DNA from: Microbacterium sp. T32 | GTDB lineage: Bacteria; Actinomycetota; Actinomycetes; Actinomycetales; Microbacteriaceae | Reading direction: 5' to 3' | Assembly: GCF_001619615.1 (NCBI RefSeq) | Contig: NZ_LQQP01000045.1 | Coordinates: 25,834-89,833, forward strand | Length of the DNA stretch: 64,000 nucleotides | Part shown: one piece after another, positions 44,425 to 52,428 of the stretch | Numbering within the stretch: the stretch's first letter is position 1 | Layout: each line of letters starts with the position of its first letter | Made by a program: the position numbers and the translations under genes | Notes under the pieces: generated by a model | What the model was told of the DNA's origin: nothing | Seen by the model: only the letters and a program-made list of their open reading frames with translations | Databases searched by the model: none

Positions 44425-45090
44425 ATGACGGAGACGGCGCAGACTCCCCGCCGACAGCGGGGCGAGTATGCGAAATCCGAGGCGACTCGGCAGGCGATCC
44501 TGGATGCCGCCCTCGAGGTCTTCGCCGAGGCCGGATATCGGTCCGGGTCGCTGCGCGAGATCGCGCAGCGGGTCGGCATGAGCGAAGCGGGTCTGCTGCA
44601 CCACTTCCCGCGCAAGAGCGCGCTTCTGCAGGCGGTGCTCGACCACCGCGACGAACTCGCCCGGTCGATCGTGGACTTCACGAAGGACGACGGGGTCGAG
44701 ACCCTGCGCAACCTCGTCGACCTCGCGCGCCACAACGCCTCGGTCCCCGGGGTCGTCGAGCTCTACTGCACGGTGTCGGCCGAGGCCACCGCGCCCGATC
44801 ACCCCGCCCACGACTACTTCCGCCGACGCTACGAGCAGGTGCGGCAGAGTACCCGCGAAGCCTTCGAGCGCATCCAGGCCGCCGGTCGACTGGCCCCCGG
44901 CCTCGACCCCGGCCGTGCGGCGGTCGCCACGATCGCACTCATGGACGGCCTGCAGGTGCAGTGGCTGCTCGAACCCGCGTCGACCGACATGGCCGAGGCG
45001 CTCGCGGAGTACTTCCGGACCATGGTCCGTGGATTCGACCTGACCGCGTTGGAGGACCTTCTCGACACCGTGGCCGAGGACGCCCGGTGA
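44425..45090 (+). CDS. TetR-family transcriptional regulator
   Basis: A 221-residue TetR regulator. Helix-turn-helix: ATRQAILDAALEVFAEAGYRSGSLREIAQRVGMSEAGLLHHFPRKSALLQAVLDHRD (about residues 20-75). The rest is the helical ligand domain. It is divergent from the ten-gene glycan operon and translationally coupled (GTGA) to a GH2 glycosidase. Two near-identical operator sites lie between, so it probably represses both the transport operon and its own. TetR control is less usual for sugar operons than LacI or ROK control. Confidence 0.92.
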   Translation: MTETAQTPRRQRGEYAKSEATRQAILDAALEVFAEAGYRSGSLREIAQRVGMSEAGLLHHFPRKSALLQAVLDHRDELARSIVDFTKDDGVETLRNLVDLARHNASVPGVVELYCTVSAEATAPDHPAHDYFRRRYEQVRQSTREAFERIQAAGRLAPGLDPGRAAVATIALMDGLQVQWLLEPASTDMAEALAEYFRTMVRGFDLTALEDLLDTVAEDAR

Positions 45091-47516
45091 TCCGCGAACA
45101 CTTGCTCGACGGCTGGACCGTCGGGCCGAAGCTCGGCGCGTTCGAACGGCGCGACGCGGCCACCGCCTTCGTCCCGGTGCTGCTCCCGCACGACGCGCTG
45201 CGGGATCTGCCGCGCGACCCCGCGAGTCCGCAGGGGGTGACGTCGGGGTACTACCCGGGCGGGGTGTTCGAGTACGTCCGCGAGCTCGACGTGCCCGAGG
45301 AGTGGCGCGAGAAGACGGTGCTGCTGGAGTTCGAGGGCGTCTACCGGGACGCCGTCGTCTTCGTCAACGGCGACCGTGCGGCGCACGAGGCGAGCGGGTA
45401 CGCCGCGTTCGCGGTGCGCCTCGACGCCTATCTGCGCTTCGGGCGCACGAACCGCATCACCGTCGAGGCGCGCGTGCACAAGGACTCGCGCTGGTACACG
45501 GGGGCCGGCATCCATCGTCCGGTGCACCTCGTCGTCGCCGATCCCGTGCATCTCGGCCTGGATGCCACGCGCGTGGCCACCCCCGACATCGACGACGAAC
45601 GCGCGGTCGTCGCCGTCTCCTCGACCGTCGAGAACGGCACCCGCCACACCCGCACCGTCCGCGTGCGGTGGGAGGTCGAGGACCCTGACGGGGCGGTCGT
45701 CGCCGCGGGCGATTCGCCCGTGTCCGTCCTGCCGGGGGAGAGCGCCGTCGCCCGGCAGCGCCTCCTCGTGCAAGACCCGCGCCGGTGGGGGATCGACGAC
45801 CCGCAGCTGTATCGCCTGCGCACGACGCTCCTCGACGAGGGGCGTGCAGAGCCGCTCGACGAGGAGACGGTGGCGTTCGGCATCCGGTCGCTCCGGCTCG
45901 ACCCGGTGCATGGCCTGCGGATCAACGGCGAGAGCGTGACGCTGCGCGGAGCCTGCGTGCACCACGACAACGGCCCCCTGGGCGCCGTCGCACTGCCCGC
46001 CGCCGAGGATCGGCGGGTCCGGCTGCTCAAGGAAGCCGGGTTCACCGCGATCCGCAGCTCCCACAATCCCGCGAGCCGTGCGCTGCTGGACGCGTGCGAT
46101 CGCCACGGCATGGTCGTGATGGACGAGCTCGGCGACGTGTGGACGCGCGCGAAGAGCGGCTTCGACCACTCCGTCGGCTTCGCGGACCACTGGCGTCGCG
46201 ACGTCGAGGCGATGGTGGCGAAGGATGCCAATCATCCCAGTGTCGTCCTGTATTCGATCGGCAACGAGATCCTCGAGCTGGGCAGCGCGCACGGTGCGAT
46301 CTGGAGCCGTCGTCTCGCGGAGGCCGTGCGCGAACTCGACGACACCCGGTTCGTCACCAACGGCATCAACGGGATCATCGCCAACCTGGACCGCATGGCC
46401 GAGGCGCAGGCCGAGGCGGCGGCGACCGACCCCAACACGCTCATGGCCACGATGGGCGAGCAGATGGCGCTCATGAACGCGTCGGAACTCGTCACCCGCT
46501 CCATCGAGGAGTCCGCCGCCGTCCTCGACGTCGTCGGGTTCAACTACGCGGAGTCGCGGTACGTCCTGGACGCCGAGCTGTTCCCGAACCGGGTCATCGT
46601 CGGGTCGGAGACGTTCCCCGAGCGGATCGGCGCGCTGTGGCCGCTGGTCTCGAGCCTGCCGCACGTGATCGGCGACTTCACCTGGACCGGCTGGGACTAC
46701 CTCGGGGAGGCCGGGATCGGGCGGGTCGATTACACCGACGCGCCAGGCTACGTCCCCACCGGCACGGCCGGACCGTACCCGTACCTCGCGGCCGAGTCCG
46801 GCGATCTCGACATCACCGGCCACCGGCGCACCGTGTCGTACTTCCGCGAGATCGTCTACGGCCTGCGCACCGAGCCGTTCCTCGCGGTCCACCCGCCGCG
46901 CCATCACGGCAGGCCCGTCGCGGTGACGCCCTGGTCGTGGGATGACACCGTCGCCTCGTGGAGCTGGGACGCGGCGCCCGGAGCGCCCGTGACGGTCGAC
47001 GTCTACGCGGATGCCGACGAGGTCGAGCTGTTCCTCGACGGCGTCTCGCTCGGTGTCGCGCCGGTGGGGACAGTGCGCGAGTACACCGCGCGCTTCGAGA
47101 CCGCGTACGTCCCCGGCGAGCTCATCGCGATCGCCCGACGCGGCGGCGCCGAGACCGGCCGGACGACCCTGCGGACGGCGGGAGACGGCATCCATCTCGT
47201 CGCCCGCGCGGAGGAGCCGACGATCGGCGCACATCCGGACGCGCTCGCGTTCCTCCGGATCACCCTGGAGGATGCCGCGGGCATCGTCCCGTGCGATCGC
47301 GACGTCCGCGTCACCGTCGACGTCGATGGACCCGCTGTGTTCGCCGGGCTGGGAACGGGCCGCGCGGCGACCGAGGAGCCGTTCTCCGCGGCATCCGTGA
47401 CCCTGTTCCACGGGCGGGCGCTCGCGATCGTGCGTCCGACCGGCGTCGGGGACATCCGGGTGCGGGTGTCGGCCGAGGGGTTCGACGACGCGGAGGTCTC
47501 GGTCCGAGCGGACTGA
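45087..47516 (+). CDS. Glycoside hydrolase family 2 enzyme
   Basis: An 809-residue intracellular GH2 glycosidase. Jelly-roll sugar-binding domain (GVTSGYYPGGVFEYVRELDVPEEW, GVYRDAVVFVNGDRAAHEASGYAAFAV), Ig-like domain, TIM barrel with GACVHHDNGPLGAVALPAAEDRRV and RSSHNPAS, acid/base Glu in SIGNEILELG and nucleophile Glu in VGSETFPER; then two C-terminal sandwich domains (DUF4982-like, VDVYADADEVELFLDG). Activity could be beta-galactosidase, beta-glucuronidase or another; the sequence alone does not decide. GTG at 45087 overlaps the TetR stop. It likely cleaves the same imported glycan as the divergent operon. Confidence 0.92.
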   Translation: MIREHLLDGWTVGPKLGAFERRDAATAFVPVLLPHDALRDLPRDPASPQGVTSGYYPGGVFEYVRELDVPEEWREKTVLLEFEGVYRDAVVFVNGDRAAHEASGYAAFAVRLDAYLRFGRTNRITVEARVHKDSRWYTGAGIHRPVHLVVADPVHLGLDATRVATPDIDDERAVVAVSSTVENGTRHTRTVRVRWEVEDPDGAVVAAGDSPVSVLPGESAVARQRLLVQDPRRWGIDDPQLYRLRTTLLDEGRAEPLDEETVAFGIRSLRLDPVHGLRINGESVTLRGACVHHDNGPLGAVALPAAEDRRVRLLKEAGFTAIRSSHNPASRALLDACDRHGMVVMDELGDVWTRAKSGFDHSVGFADHWRRDVEAMVAKDANHPSVVLYSIGNEILELGSAHGAIWSRRLAEAVRELDDTRFVTNGINGIIANLDRMAEAQAEAAATDPNTLMATMGEQMALMNASELVTRSIEESAAVLDVVGFNYAESRYVLDAELFPNRVIVGSETFPERIGALWPLVSSLPHVIGDFTWTGWDYLGEAGIGRVDYTDAPGYVPTGTAGPYPYLAAESGDLDITGHRRTVSYFREIVYGLRTEPFLAVHPPRHHGRPVAVTPWSWDDTVASWSWDAAPGAPVTVDVYADADEVELFLDGVSLGVAPVGTVREYTARFETAYVPGELIAIARRGGAETGRTTLRTAGDGIHLVARAEEPTIGAHPDALAFLRITLEDAAGIVPCDRDVRVTVDVDGPAVFAGLGTGRAATEEPFSAASVTLFHGRALAIVRPTGVGDIRVRVSAEGFDDAEVSVRAD

Positions 47517-47528
47517 CCCCGGATACGA

Positions 47529-47560
47529 CAGAAGGCCCCCGAGTACTCTCCGAGGCCCTC
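47529..47560 (+). terminator. Weak hairpin after the GH2 gene
   Basis: AGGCCCCCGAG and CTCCGAGGCCCT can pair imperfectly around a short loop just after the GH2 stop. Several mismatches make this tentative. Confidence 0.35.
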
Positions 47561-47657
47561 CGCAACGAATCCGACCCTACGGAGGCGAACGGGGCGTGTC
47601 GGGGGGATTGCGGATCCGGCGCTGTTCCCCTACGCGTGTCTCTGGCACACTCACCGC

Positions 47658-48086
47658 ATGAGGTTCGAGACGACGCTGTTCCAGATGGGCAACAACACCG
47701 GCATCGAGGTGCCGCCCGAGGTCGTCGAGGGGCTGGGCGGCGGCAAACGCGCCTCGGTCACCGTCACCGTCAACGGGTACGTGTACACCAGCACGCTCGC
47801 GGTGATGGGCGGGCGGCAGCTCATCCCGTTCTCGGCGGACAAGCGCAAGGCCACGGGACTCGCGGGCGGTGACCCGATCACCGTGGAGCTGACCCTCGAC
47901 ACCACCGAGCGCACGGTCGAGCTTCCCGAGGACCTCGCCGCCGCCCTCGACGAGGCGGGTGTCCGCGCCGCGTTCGATGCGCTCGCCCCCAGCACCCGGA
48001 AGGCGCACGCCGGCAGTGTGGCGGAGGCGAAGGCGGCCGAGACGCGGGCCCGTCGCATCCACAAGATCGTCGCCGCCCTGGTCTGA
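47658..48086 (+). CDS. DUF1905 / YdeI-OmdA-like protein
   Basis: A 142-residue protein. The N-terminal half (FETTLFQMGNNTGIEVPPEVVEGLGGGKRASVTVTVNGYVYTSTL) is a DUF1905 beta-barrel; the C-terminal half (ELPEDLAAALDEAGVRAAFDALAPSTRKAHAGSVAEAKAAETRARRIHKIVAAL) is the helical YdeI/OmpD-associated segment. Members of the group have been linked to bacteriocin or peptide resistance in proteobacteria, but the role in actinobacteria is not known. It is a single-gene unit with ATG at 47658. Confidence 0.85.
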   Translation: MRFETTLFQMGNNTGIEVPPEVVEGLGGGKRASVTVTVNGYVYTSTLAVMGGRQLIPFSADKRKATGLAGGDPITVELTLDTTERTVELPEDLAAALDEAGVRAAFDALAPSTRKAHAGSVAEAKAAETRARRIHKIVAALV

Positions 48087-48134
48087 GCGGGGTCGCTCGC
48101 GCGGCGCGACCGATAGCCTGGAGAGGGAGGTCGC

Positions 48135-48749
48135 GTGGGCCGGACGAAGGATGCCATCGCCGAGGGGCTGTCGATCGCGACGGCCGCGGCGCGGCTCACC
48201 GTACGCAACCGCATCCTCGTCGAGACGATCGCGCGCGGGGGGCAGTTCGACGGCGAGGTGTTCGCGGACTTCGCCCGCGAAACGCTGCGCGCCCTCGCGG
48301 AGGAGCAGGATCAGGCCGCCGACCGCGTGACGGCGCAGCGCAAGCGCGCATGGGGGCGGTTCTCCGACTCTTCGGGCACCCACGACTACCGGGACCGCGA
48401 CACACGCAACCTGCGCCGACGCGCCCGCCAGTCCCGCGGCGTCGCGAAGGAGCTGCGCGAGTTCGCTGCCGACCCCGAGCGCGTCGGCATCCTGGTCGCC
48501 GCGGCGCGCGAGGCCGCGTGGGGGGACGTCGAGGCGAACCTGTCGCAGCGGCTGGACGTCGAGGGGATGACGGCGGATGCCGACCCCGACTACGCCACGA
48601 TGCGGCGCGCGCGCATGGATGCGCTGCGCATGGTCGATCTCGCGCGTCTCGCCTCGCAGGCGAAGAAGCGGGCGAAGGAGCAGGCCGCGGCCAGGGGCGA
48701 CGATTCGGAAGCCCCGGCGCCCAAGAAGAAGAAGTCCTCCCCGGCCTGA
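48135..48749 (+). CDS. Hypothetical charged protein
   Basis: A 204-residue soluble protein with no signal peptide or membrane helix. It is mostly helical and highly charged, rich in Arg, Ala and Asp/Glu, and ends in a Lys-rich tail (PKKKKSSPA). GTG at 48135 is preceded by GAGAGGGAGG, a strong ribosome-binding site. Codon usage matches the neighbours, so it is a real gene. I recognise no family. The Lys-rich tail and charge could suit nucleic-acid binding, but nothing proves it. Confidence 0.78.
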   Translation: MGRTKDAIAEGLSIATAAARLTVRNRILVETIARGGQFDGEVFADFARETLRALAEEQDQAADRVTAQRKRAWGRFSDSSGTHDYRDRDTRNLRRRARQSRGVAKELREFAADPERVGILVAAAREAAWGDVEANLSQRLDVEGMTADADPDYATMRRARMDALRMVDLARLASQAKKRAKEQAAARGDDSEAPAPKKKKSSPA

Positions 48750-48797
48750 CGGCTCCCAGCCCCACCGACCCCGGGTGATCGGTGCCGATAATCGAGG

Positions 48798-49916
48798 GTG
48801 ACGAATTTCGCGGGTGATCGGCGTCGGGCGAGCGTCGTGGTCATCGGCGCGGGGCAAGCGGGGCTCTCGGCCGCCTACCACCTGGCCCGGTCCGGCTTCG
48901 TGAGCGCCCTGGACCCCTCGCGTGACATCGACGCACCGTCGTTCGTGGTCCTGGATGCCGAGCCCGAGCCGGGCGGCGCGTGGCGGCATCGGTGGGAATC
49001 GCTGACGATGTCGACGGTCAACGGGATCTTCGACCTGCCCGGTTTCCCGAAGCCGCCGATCGACGCGACCGCGTCGAGCCGGGACGCGGTGCCCGCGTAC
49101 TTCGCCGCTTACGAAGCGCACCTGCGGCCGCCGATCCTGCGCCCGGTCACGGTGACCGCGGTGCGGTTCGCGGATGCGGCCCCCGACGGCGACCTGCTCG
49201 TGGAGTCGAGCGCGGGGGTGTGGGAGACGCGCGCGGTGATCAACGCGACCGGCACGTGGAACAACCCGGTGCTCCCGCGGTACCCCGGGCAGGACACCTT
49301 CCGCGGTCGGCAGCTGCATACGCGCGACTACGTCTCGCTCGACGAGTTCGCCGGGCTCCGCGTGGCGATCGTGGGCGGCGGCATCTCGGCGGTGCAACTC
49401 CTGGAGGAGATCTCCCGCGTGGCGACGGTGTTCTGGTACACGCGGCAAGAGCCCGTGTTCTGGGAGGGCGAATTCACCCCGGAGACGGGGCGGGACGTCA
49501 TCGCGAAGGTGGTCGCGGACGTCGAGGCCGGGAATCCCTCCGGTAGCGTCGTCTCCTACACGGGACTGTCCTGGCTGCCGTACGCGGTCGCGGCGCGGGA
49601 GCGCGGTGCTCTCGTGCGTCGTCCGATGTTCACCGCGATCGAACCCGACGGTGTGCGGGAGGCGGACGGCTCGTTCACGGCGGTCGACGCGATCCTCTGG
49701 GCGACGGGTTTCCGGGCGGACCTCCACCACCTCGACCCGCTCCACCTTCGGAACGCGCGGGGCGGCATCCGGATGACCGGGACGCAGGTCGCCGAGGAGC
49801 CGCGCGTGCACCTGATCGGGTTCGGTCCCTCGCAGTCGACGGTGGGCGCCAACCGCGCCGGTCGCGAGGCGGTCCGCGTCCTGCGGAAACGCCTGATCCC
49901 GGCGCCCGCGGCCTGA
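48798..49916 (+). CDS. FAD-dependent NAD(P)-binding monooxygenase-like protein
   Basis: A 372-residue flavoprotein of the flavin monooxygenase / CzcO-like group. FAD motif VVVIGAGQAGLSAAYHL (about residues 13-29), EPGGAWRHRWESLTM for flavin contacts, a second nucleotide motif VAIVGGGISAVQLLEE for NAD(P)H, and ILWATGFRAD near the C-terminus. Such enzymes insert oxygen into small substrates or oxidise thiols. GTG at 48798 gives the normal distance to the FAD motif. It stands alone; the convergent gene starts 7 bases after its stop. Confidence 0.87.
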   Translation: MTNFAGDRRRASVVVIGAGQAGLSAAYHLARSGFVSALDPSRDIDAPSFVVLDAEPEPGGAWRHRWESLTMSTVNGIFDLPGFPKPPIDATASSRDAVPAYFAAYEAHLRPPILRPVTVTAVRFADAAPDGDLLVESSAGVWETRAVINATGTWNNPVLPRYPGQDTFRGRQLHTRDYVSLDEFAGLRVAIVGGGISAVQLLEEISRVATVFWYTRQEPVFWEGEFTPETGRDVIAKVVADVEAGNPSGSVVSYTGLSWLPYAVAARERGALVRRPMFTAIEPDGVREADGSFTAVDAILWATGFRADLHHLDPLHLRNARGGIRMTGTQVAEEPRVHLIGFGPSQSTVGANRAGREAVRVLRKRLIPAPAA

Positions 49917-49923
49917 GAGTGGC

Positions 49924-50259
49924 CTACCAGGACGCCGGCTGCGCGGCCACGGTGCGCGATCGTTCCTCGGTGGAGGCCCGCATCGCCCGCGACTTCTCCC
50001 CCCGACGCGACAGGATCTCGGGCGGGGCGGTGCACACGGCGTCGTGACCCTCGCGGTGCGCCCGCCACAGCGCCCGCTTCGCGTCCTCGACGTCGGCGAA
50101 GACGCCGAGGGGACGGGCCTCGTCGTCGAAGGCGGACCACGCGCTCTGTGCGCATCGCGTGGCGTACCCGAAGATGCGGCGCGAACAGCTGCCGAGCAGG
50201 AAGTCGCCCTCGATGGACTTCCACGTGATCTCTGGCGTGGTGCGAGTGAAACCGAACAT
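49924..50259 (-). CDS. Small hypothetical protein behind a DosR-like box
   Basis: A 111-residue soluble protein starting MFGFTRTTPEITWKSIEGDF. The middle (SAFDDEARPLGVFADVEDAKRALWRAHREGHDAVC) looks like a small compact domain; the C-terminus is Arg/Ser-rich. ATG at 50259 has AGGGG upstream. I recognise no family. A near-consensus DosR/DevR box lies about 74 bases upstream, which would place it under hypoxia or stress control if functional. Confidence 0.7.
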   Translation of the reverse strand: MFGFTRTTPEITWKSIEGDFLLGSCSRRIFGYATRCAQSAWSAFDDEARPLGVFADVEDAKRALWRAHREGHDAVCTAPPEILSRRGEKSRAMRASTEERSRTVAAQPASW

Positions 50260-50326
50260 CGGGAGCCCCTTTGCTGACCCGTGTGAGTGTGACCGAGAAG
50301 CTACCCGGATGCAGCGGGGCAGGGGA

Positions 50327-50340
50327 GGGACCAAAGTCCC
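50327..50340 (-). promoter_or_regulatory. DosR/DevR-like box
   Basis: Read leftward the site is GGGACTTTGGTCCC, 13 of 14 positions of the mycobacterial DosR core GGGACTWWAGTCCC. It lies 68 bases before the hypothetical gene start. On the + strand the same bases form a GGGAC/GTCCC hairpin followed by CTTTT, so a terminator role is an alternative. Confidence 0.5.
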
Positions 50341-50385
50341 CTTTTGCGCGAATCGGCCGAAAGTCGCCGCTCCGGGCACCGGCGG

Positions 50386-51300
50386 CTACGACCCCGTCGC
50401 GGCGAGCACGCTCGCGATCGCGTCGAGCGTGCGCGCGACCTCGGGCAGGGTGGCGACGGGCGGGATGTTGAGGTGCCCGTGCGGCATCCCCGCGGCGACC
50501 TCCACGCGCACGGGAACGCCGGCGTCGCGCAGTTGCACCGCGAACAGCTCGCCGGAGCCCCGCAGTTCGTCGATCTCGCTGAGCGCGAGGAGTGTGGCAG
50601 GGAAGCCCTCCGGATGCCGGCTGCCCGGCACGGCATCCCCGGGAAGGTCATCGATCCGGCCGACGTACGCGCGCATCACGTCGATGTTGTGCGCGAGGCC
50701 GAAGCGCAGGATGTCGGGCAGGTCGTCGACTCCGTCGATCTCGACGCCCGGGACGGGGAAGTGGAGGAGCGGGTACCCCAGCACCAGGGCGGCGGGCTGC
50801 GGACCACCCCGGGCGACGAGCCGGGAGGCCGTCGCGGCGGCGAGGTTGCCGCCGGCGGAGCACCCGCCGAGGCTCAGGCGCGCCGGATGGATGCCGAACT
50901 CCCGCGCCCGTTCGGAGAGCCAGGTCCACGCGGCATCGACGTCGTCCAGCGGGGCGGGGAAGAGCGTGGTGGGGCCGGCGAGACGGTAGTCGACGCTCGC
51001 GACGACCGCGCCCGCCCGGGCGGCGAGCTCGCGCGCCACGACGTCCGACTCGGCCATGTCGATGTCGCCGGCGGTGAAGCCGCCGCCGTGCACCCACAGC
51101 AGTCCCGGTGCATCGGTCGGCGCCTCGAGCGGCCGGTAGACGCGGACGCGCACGGGTCCGAGAGGGCCCGTGGCGGAGTGCTCCGACACGTCGACCGGCG
51201 GCGCGACGTAGGCGGCGGTCAGCTCGGCGACGGCGACGGCGTAGTCGTCCCAGTCGAGCACGTCGCGCAGGGCGTGGGCCATGACGGCATCCAGGCTCAT
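50386..51300 (-). CDS. Alpha/beta hydrolase (hormone-sensitive lipase family)
   Basis: A 304-residue esterase. The oxyanion motif HGGG (WVHGGGFTAGD), nucleophile Ser in GGCSAGGNLA, and C-terminal His in GMPHGHLN fit the HSL family (GDSAG variant reads GCSAG). No signal peptide. ATG at 51300 overlaps the LacI-type gene stop as ATGA. Together with the regulator it may form a small module that removes acetyl or other esters from substrates brought in by the divergent transporter; the substrate is inferred. Confidence 0.9.
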   Translation of the reverse strand: MSLDAVMAHALRDVLDWDDYAVAVAELTAAYVAPPVDVSEHSATGPLGPVRVRVYRPLEAPTDAPGLLWVHGGGFTAGDIDMAESDVVARELAARAGAVVASVDYRLAGPTTLFPAPLDDVDAAWTWLSERAREFGIHPARLSLGGCSAGGNLAAATASRLVARGGPQPAALVLGYPLLHFPVPGVEIDGVDDLPDILRFGLAHNIDVMRAYVGRIDDLPGDAVPGSRHPEGFPATLLALSEIDELRGSGELFAVQLRDAGVPVRVEVAAGMPHGHLNIPPVATLPEVARTLDAIASVLAATGS

Positions 51301-52298
51301 GAGCGGGGCTCCCGGACGATGAGCTCCACGGGAAAGACCTGACGCACGCGGGCGCGGCGGGGGTCCTTGCGCTCGGCGAGGAGGATGTCTGCACCCTGGT
51401 AGCCGATCGCCGTGAGCGGCGTCCGGATGGCCGGGATGCCGAGGGCCTCGGTCACGTCCGAGTCGTGACCTGCGATCACCAGCGCGCGTCGCCCGCCGTT
51501 CGCGTCGCCGTCCTCGGCCAGTCGTCGCCAGGCTCCCGCGGCGGTGCGGTCGTCGGGCAGGATGATCGCGTCGAAGCTCATCCCGCGCTCCCCGAGGAAC
51601 TCCACCGCCGCGCGCCCGGCGGCGCTGTCGTGACCCAGGGCGTCGTGCTCGCTGAGCACCTCGGCCGGATCGAACCCGGCCGCGCGGACCGCGTCCCGTG
51701 CTGCCGTGCGCCGCAGCTCGGCGCCGGTCCGATCGTGCGGCGGGTGGACCAGGACGATCCGCCGGCGCCCGCTGTCGAGGGCGTGCGCGACCGCGAGGGC
51801 GACCGCGGCCGCGTGGTCGGCGGCGACGGAACTCAGCTCGGAGGTCGCGGGCGAGCCGATCACGGCGACCGCCACACCGCGCTCCGCGGCCTGCGCGGCG
51901 ACGGGCTCGGCGCCGGCGGTCAGCTCCAGCAGGATGCTGCGGACGCCGGCCCGCTCGAGGGCGCGGACGGCGTCGTCGAGCCCGGTGGGCTCGTCGGTGG
52001 GGAAGGTCACGAGCGGGTGCGCGCCGCCGACGGCCAGTCGGCGACGGATGCCATCCAGGAGCGCCGCCCGGTGCGGTTCCGCGCCCGCGAGCACGACGCC
52101 GACGAGGTCCGGACCCGCGGGGGCGCGCCGTCCGCGTCCGGTCGGGCGCCACCCGAGCTCGTCGATCGCCGATCGCACGCGACGCAGCGTCGGTGGGGCC
52201 ACGATTTCAGGCTTGTTCAAGACGTTGGAAACCGTCCCGATCGATACGCCTGCGACGCGGGCTACGTCGTGCATCGACGGAAAGTCCTGGTCTGTCAT
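51297..52298 (-). CDS. LacI-family transcriptional regulator
   Basis: A 333-residue repressor with N-terminal helix-turn-helix MHDVARVAGVSIGTVSNVLNKPEIV (residues 9-33) and a sugar-sensor domain (LVGVVLAGAEPHRAALLDGI, IILPDDRTAAGAWRRLAEDG, LTAIGYQGADILLAERKDPRR). It is divergent from the second CUT1 operon, with a palindrome in between, and presumably represses it. It is translationally coupled to the alpha/beta hydrolase gene. Confidence 0.92.
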   Translation of the reverse strand: MTDQDFPSMHDVARVAGVSIGTVSNVLNKPEIVAPPTLRRVRSAIDELGWRPTGRGRRAPAGPDLVGVVLAGAEPHRAALLDGIRRRLAVGGAHPLVTFPTDEPTGLDDAVRALERAGVRSILLELTAGAEPVAAQAAERGVAVAVIGSPATSELSSVAADHAAAVALAVAHALDSGRRRIVLVHPPHDRTGAELRRTAARDAVRAAGFDPAEVLSEHDALGHDSAAGRAAVEFLGERGMSFDAIILPDDRTAAGAWRRLAEDGDANGGRRALVIAGHDSDVTEALGIPAIRTPLTAIGYQGADILLAERKDPRRARVRQVFPVELIVREPRS

Positions 52299-52352
52299 CG
52301 CTCGCCCTCCTTCCTTGGTGGCTGAGATCCATTATGTTCATCCTTGCACGAA

Positions 52353-52366
52353 TTGAAATATTTCAA
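52353..52366. promoter_or_regulatory. Operator palindrome of the second CUT1 operon
   Basis: TTGAAATATTTCAA is a perfect 14-base palindrome in an AT-rich island between the divergent LacI-type gene and the binding-protein gene. It starts 55 bases upstream of the regulator start and ends 62 bases before the binding-protein start. Confidence 0.72.
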
Positions 52367-52428
52367 CTAGCATCACAGCGTCGCGATCCGAAGATCCGAT
52401 CCAGCACTAGAGAGAGCTCGAGGTTTCA

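Noticed and set aside
44829..47411. Long open frame on the minus strand opposite the GH2 gene
   Set aside because: It mirrors the third-position GC bias of a real gene, has no family signature and no ribosome-binding site; the + strand reads a complete GH2 enzyme.
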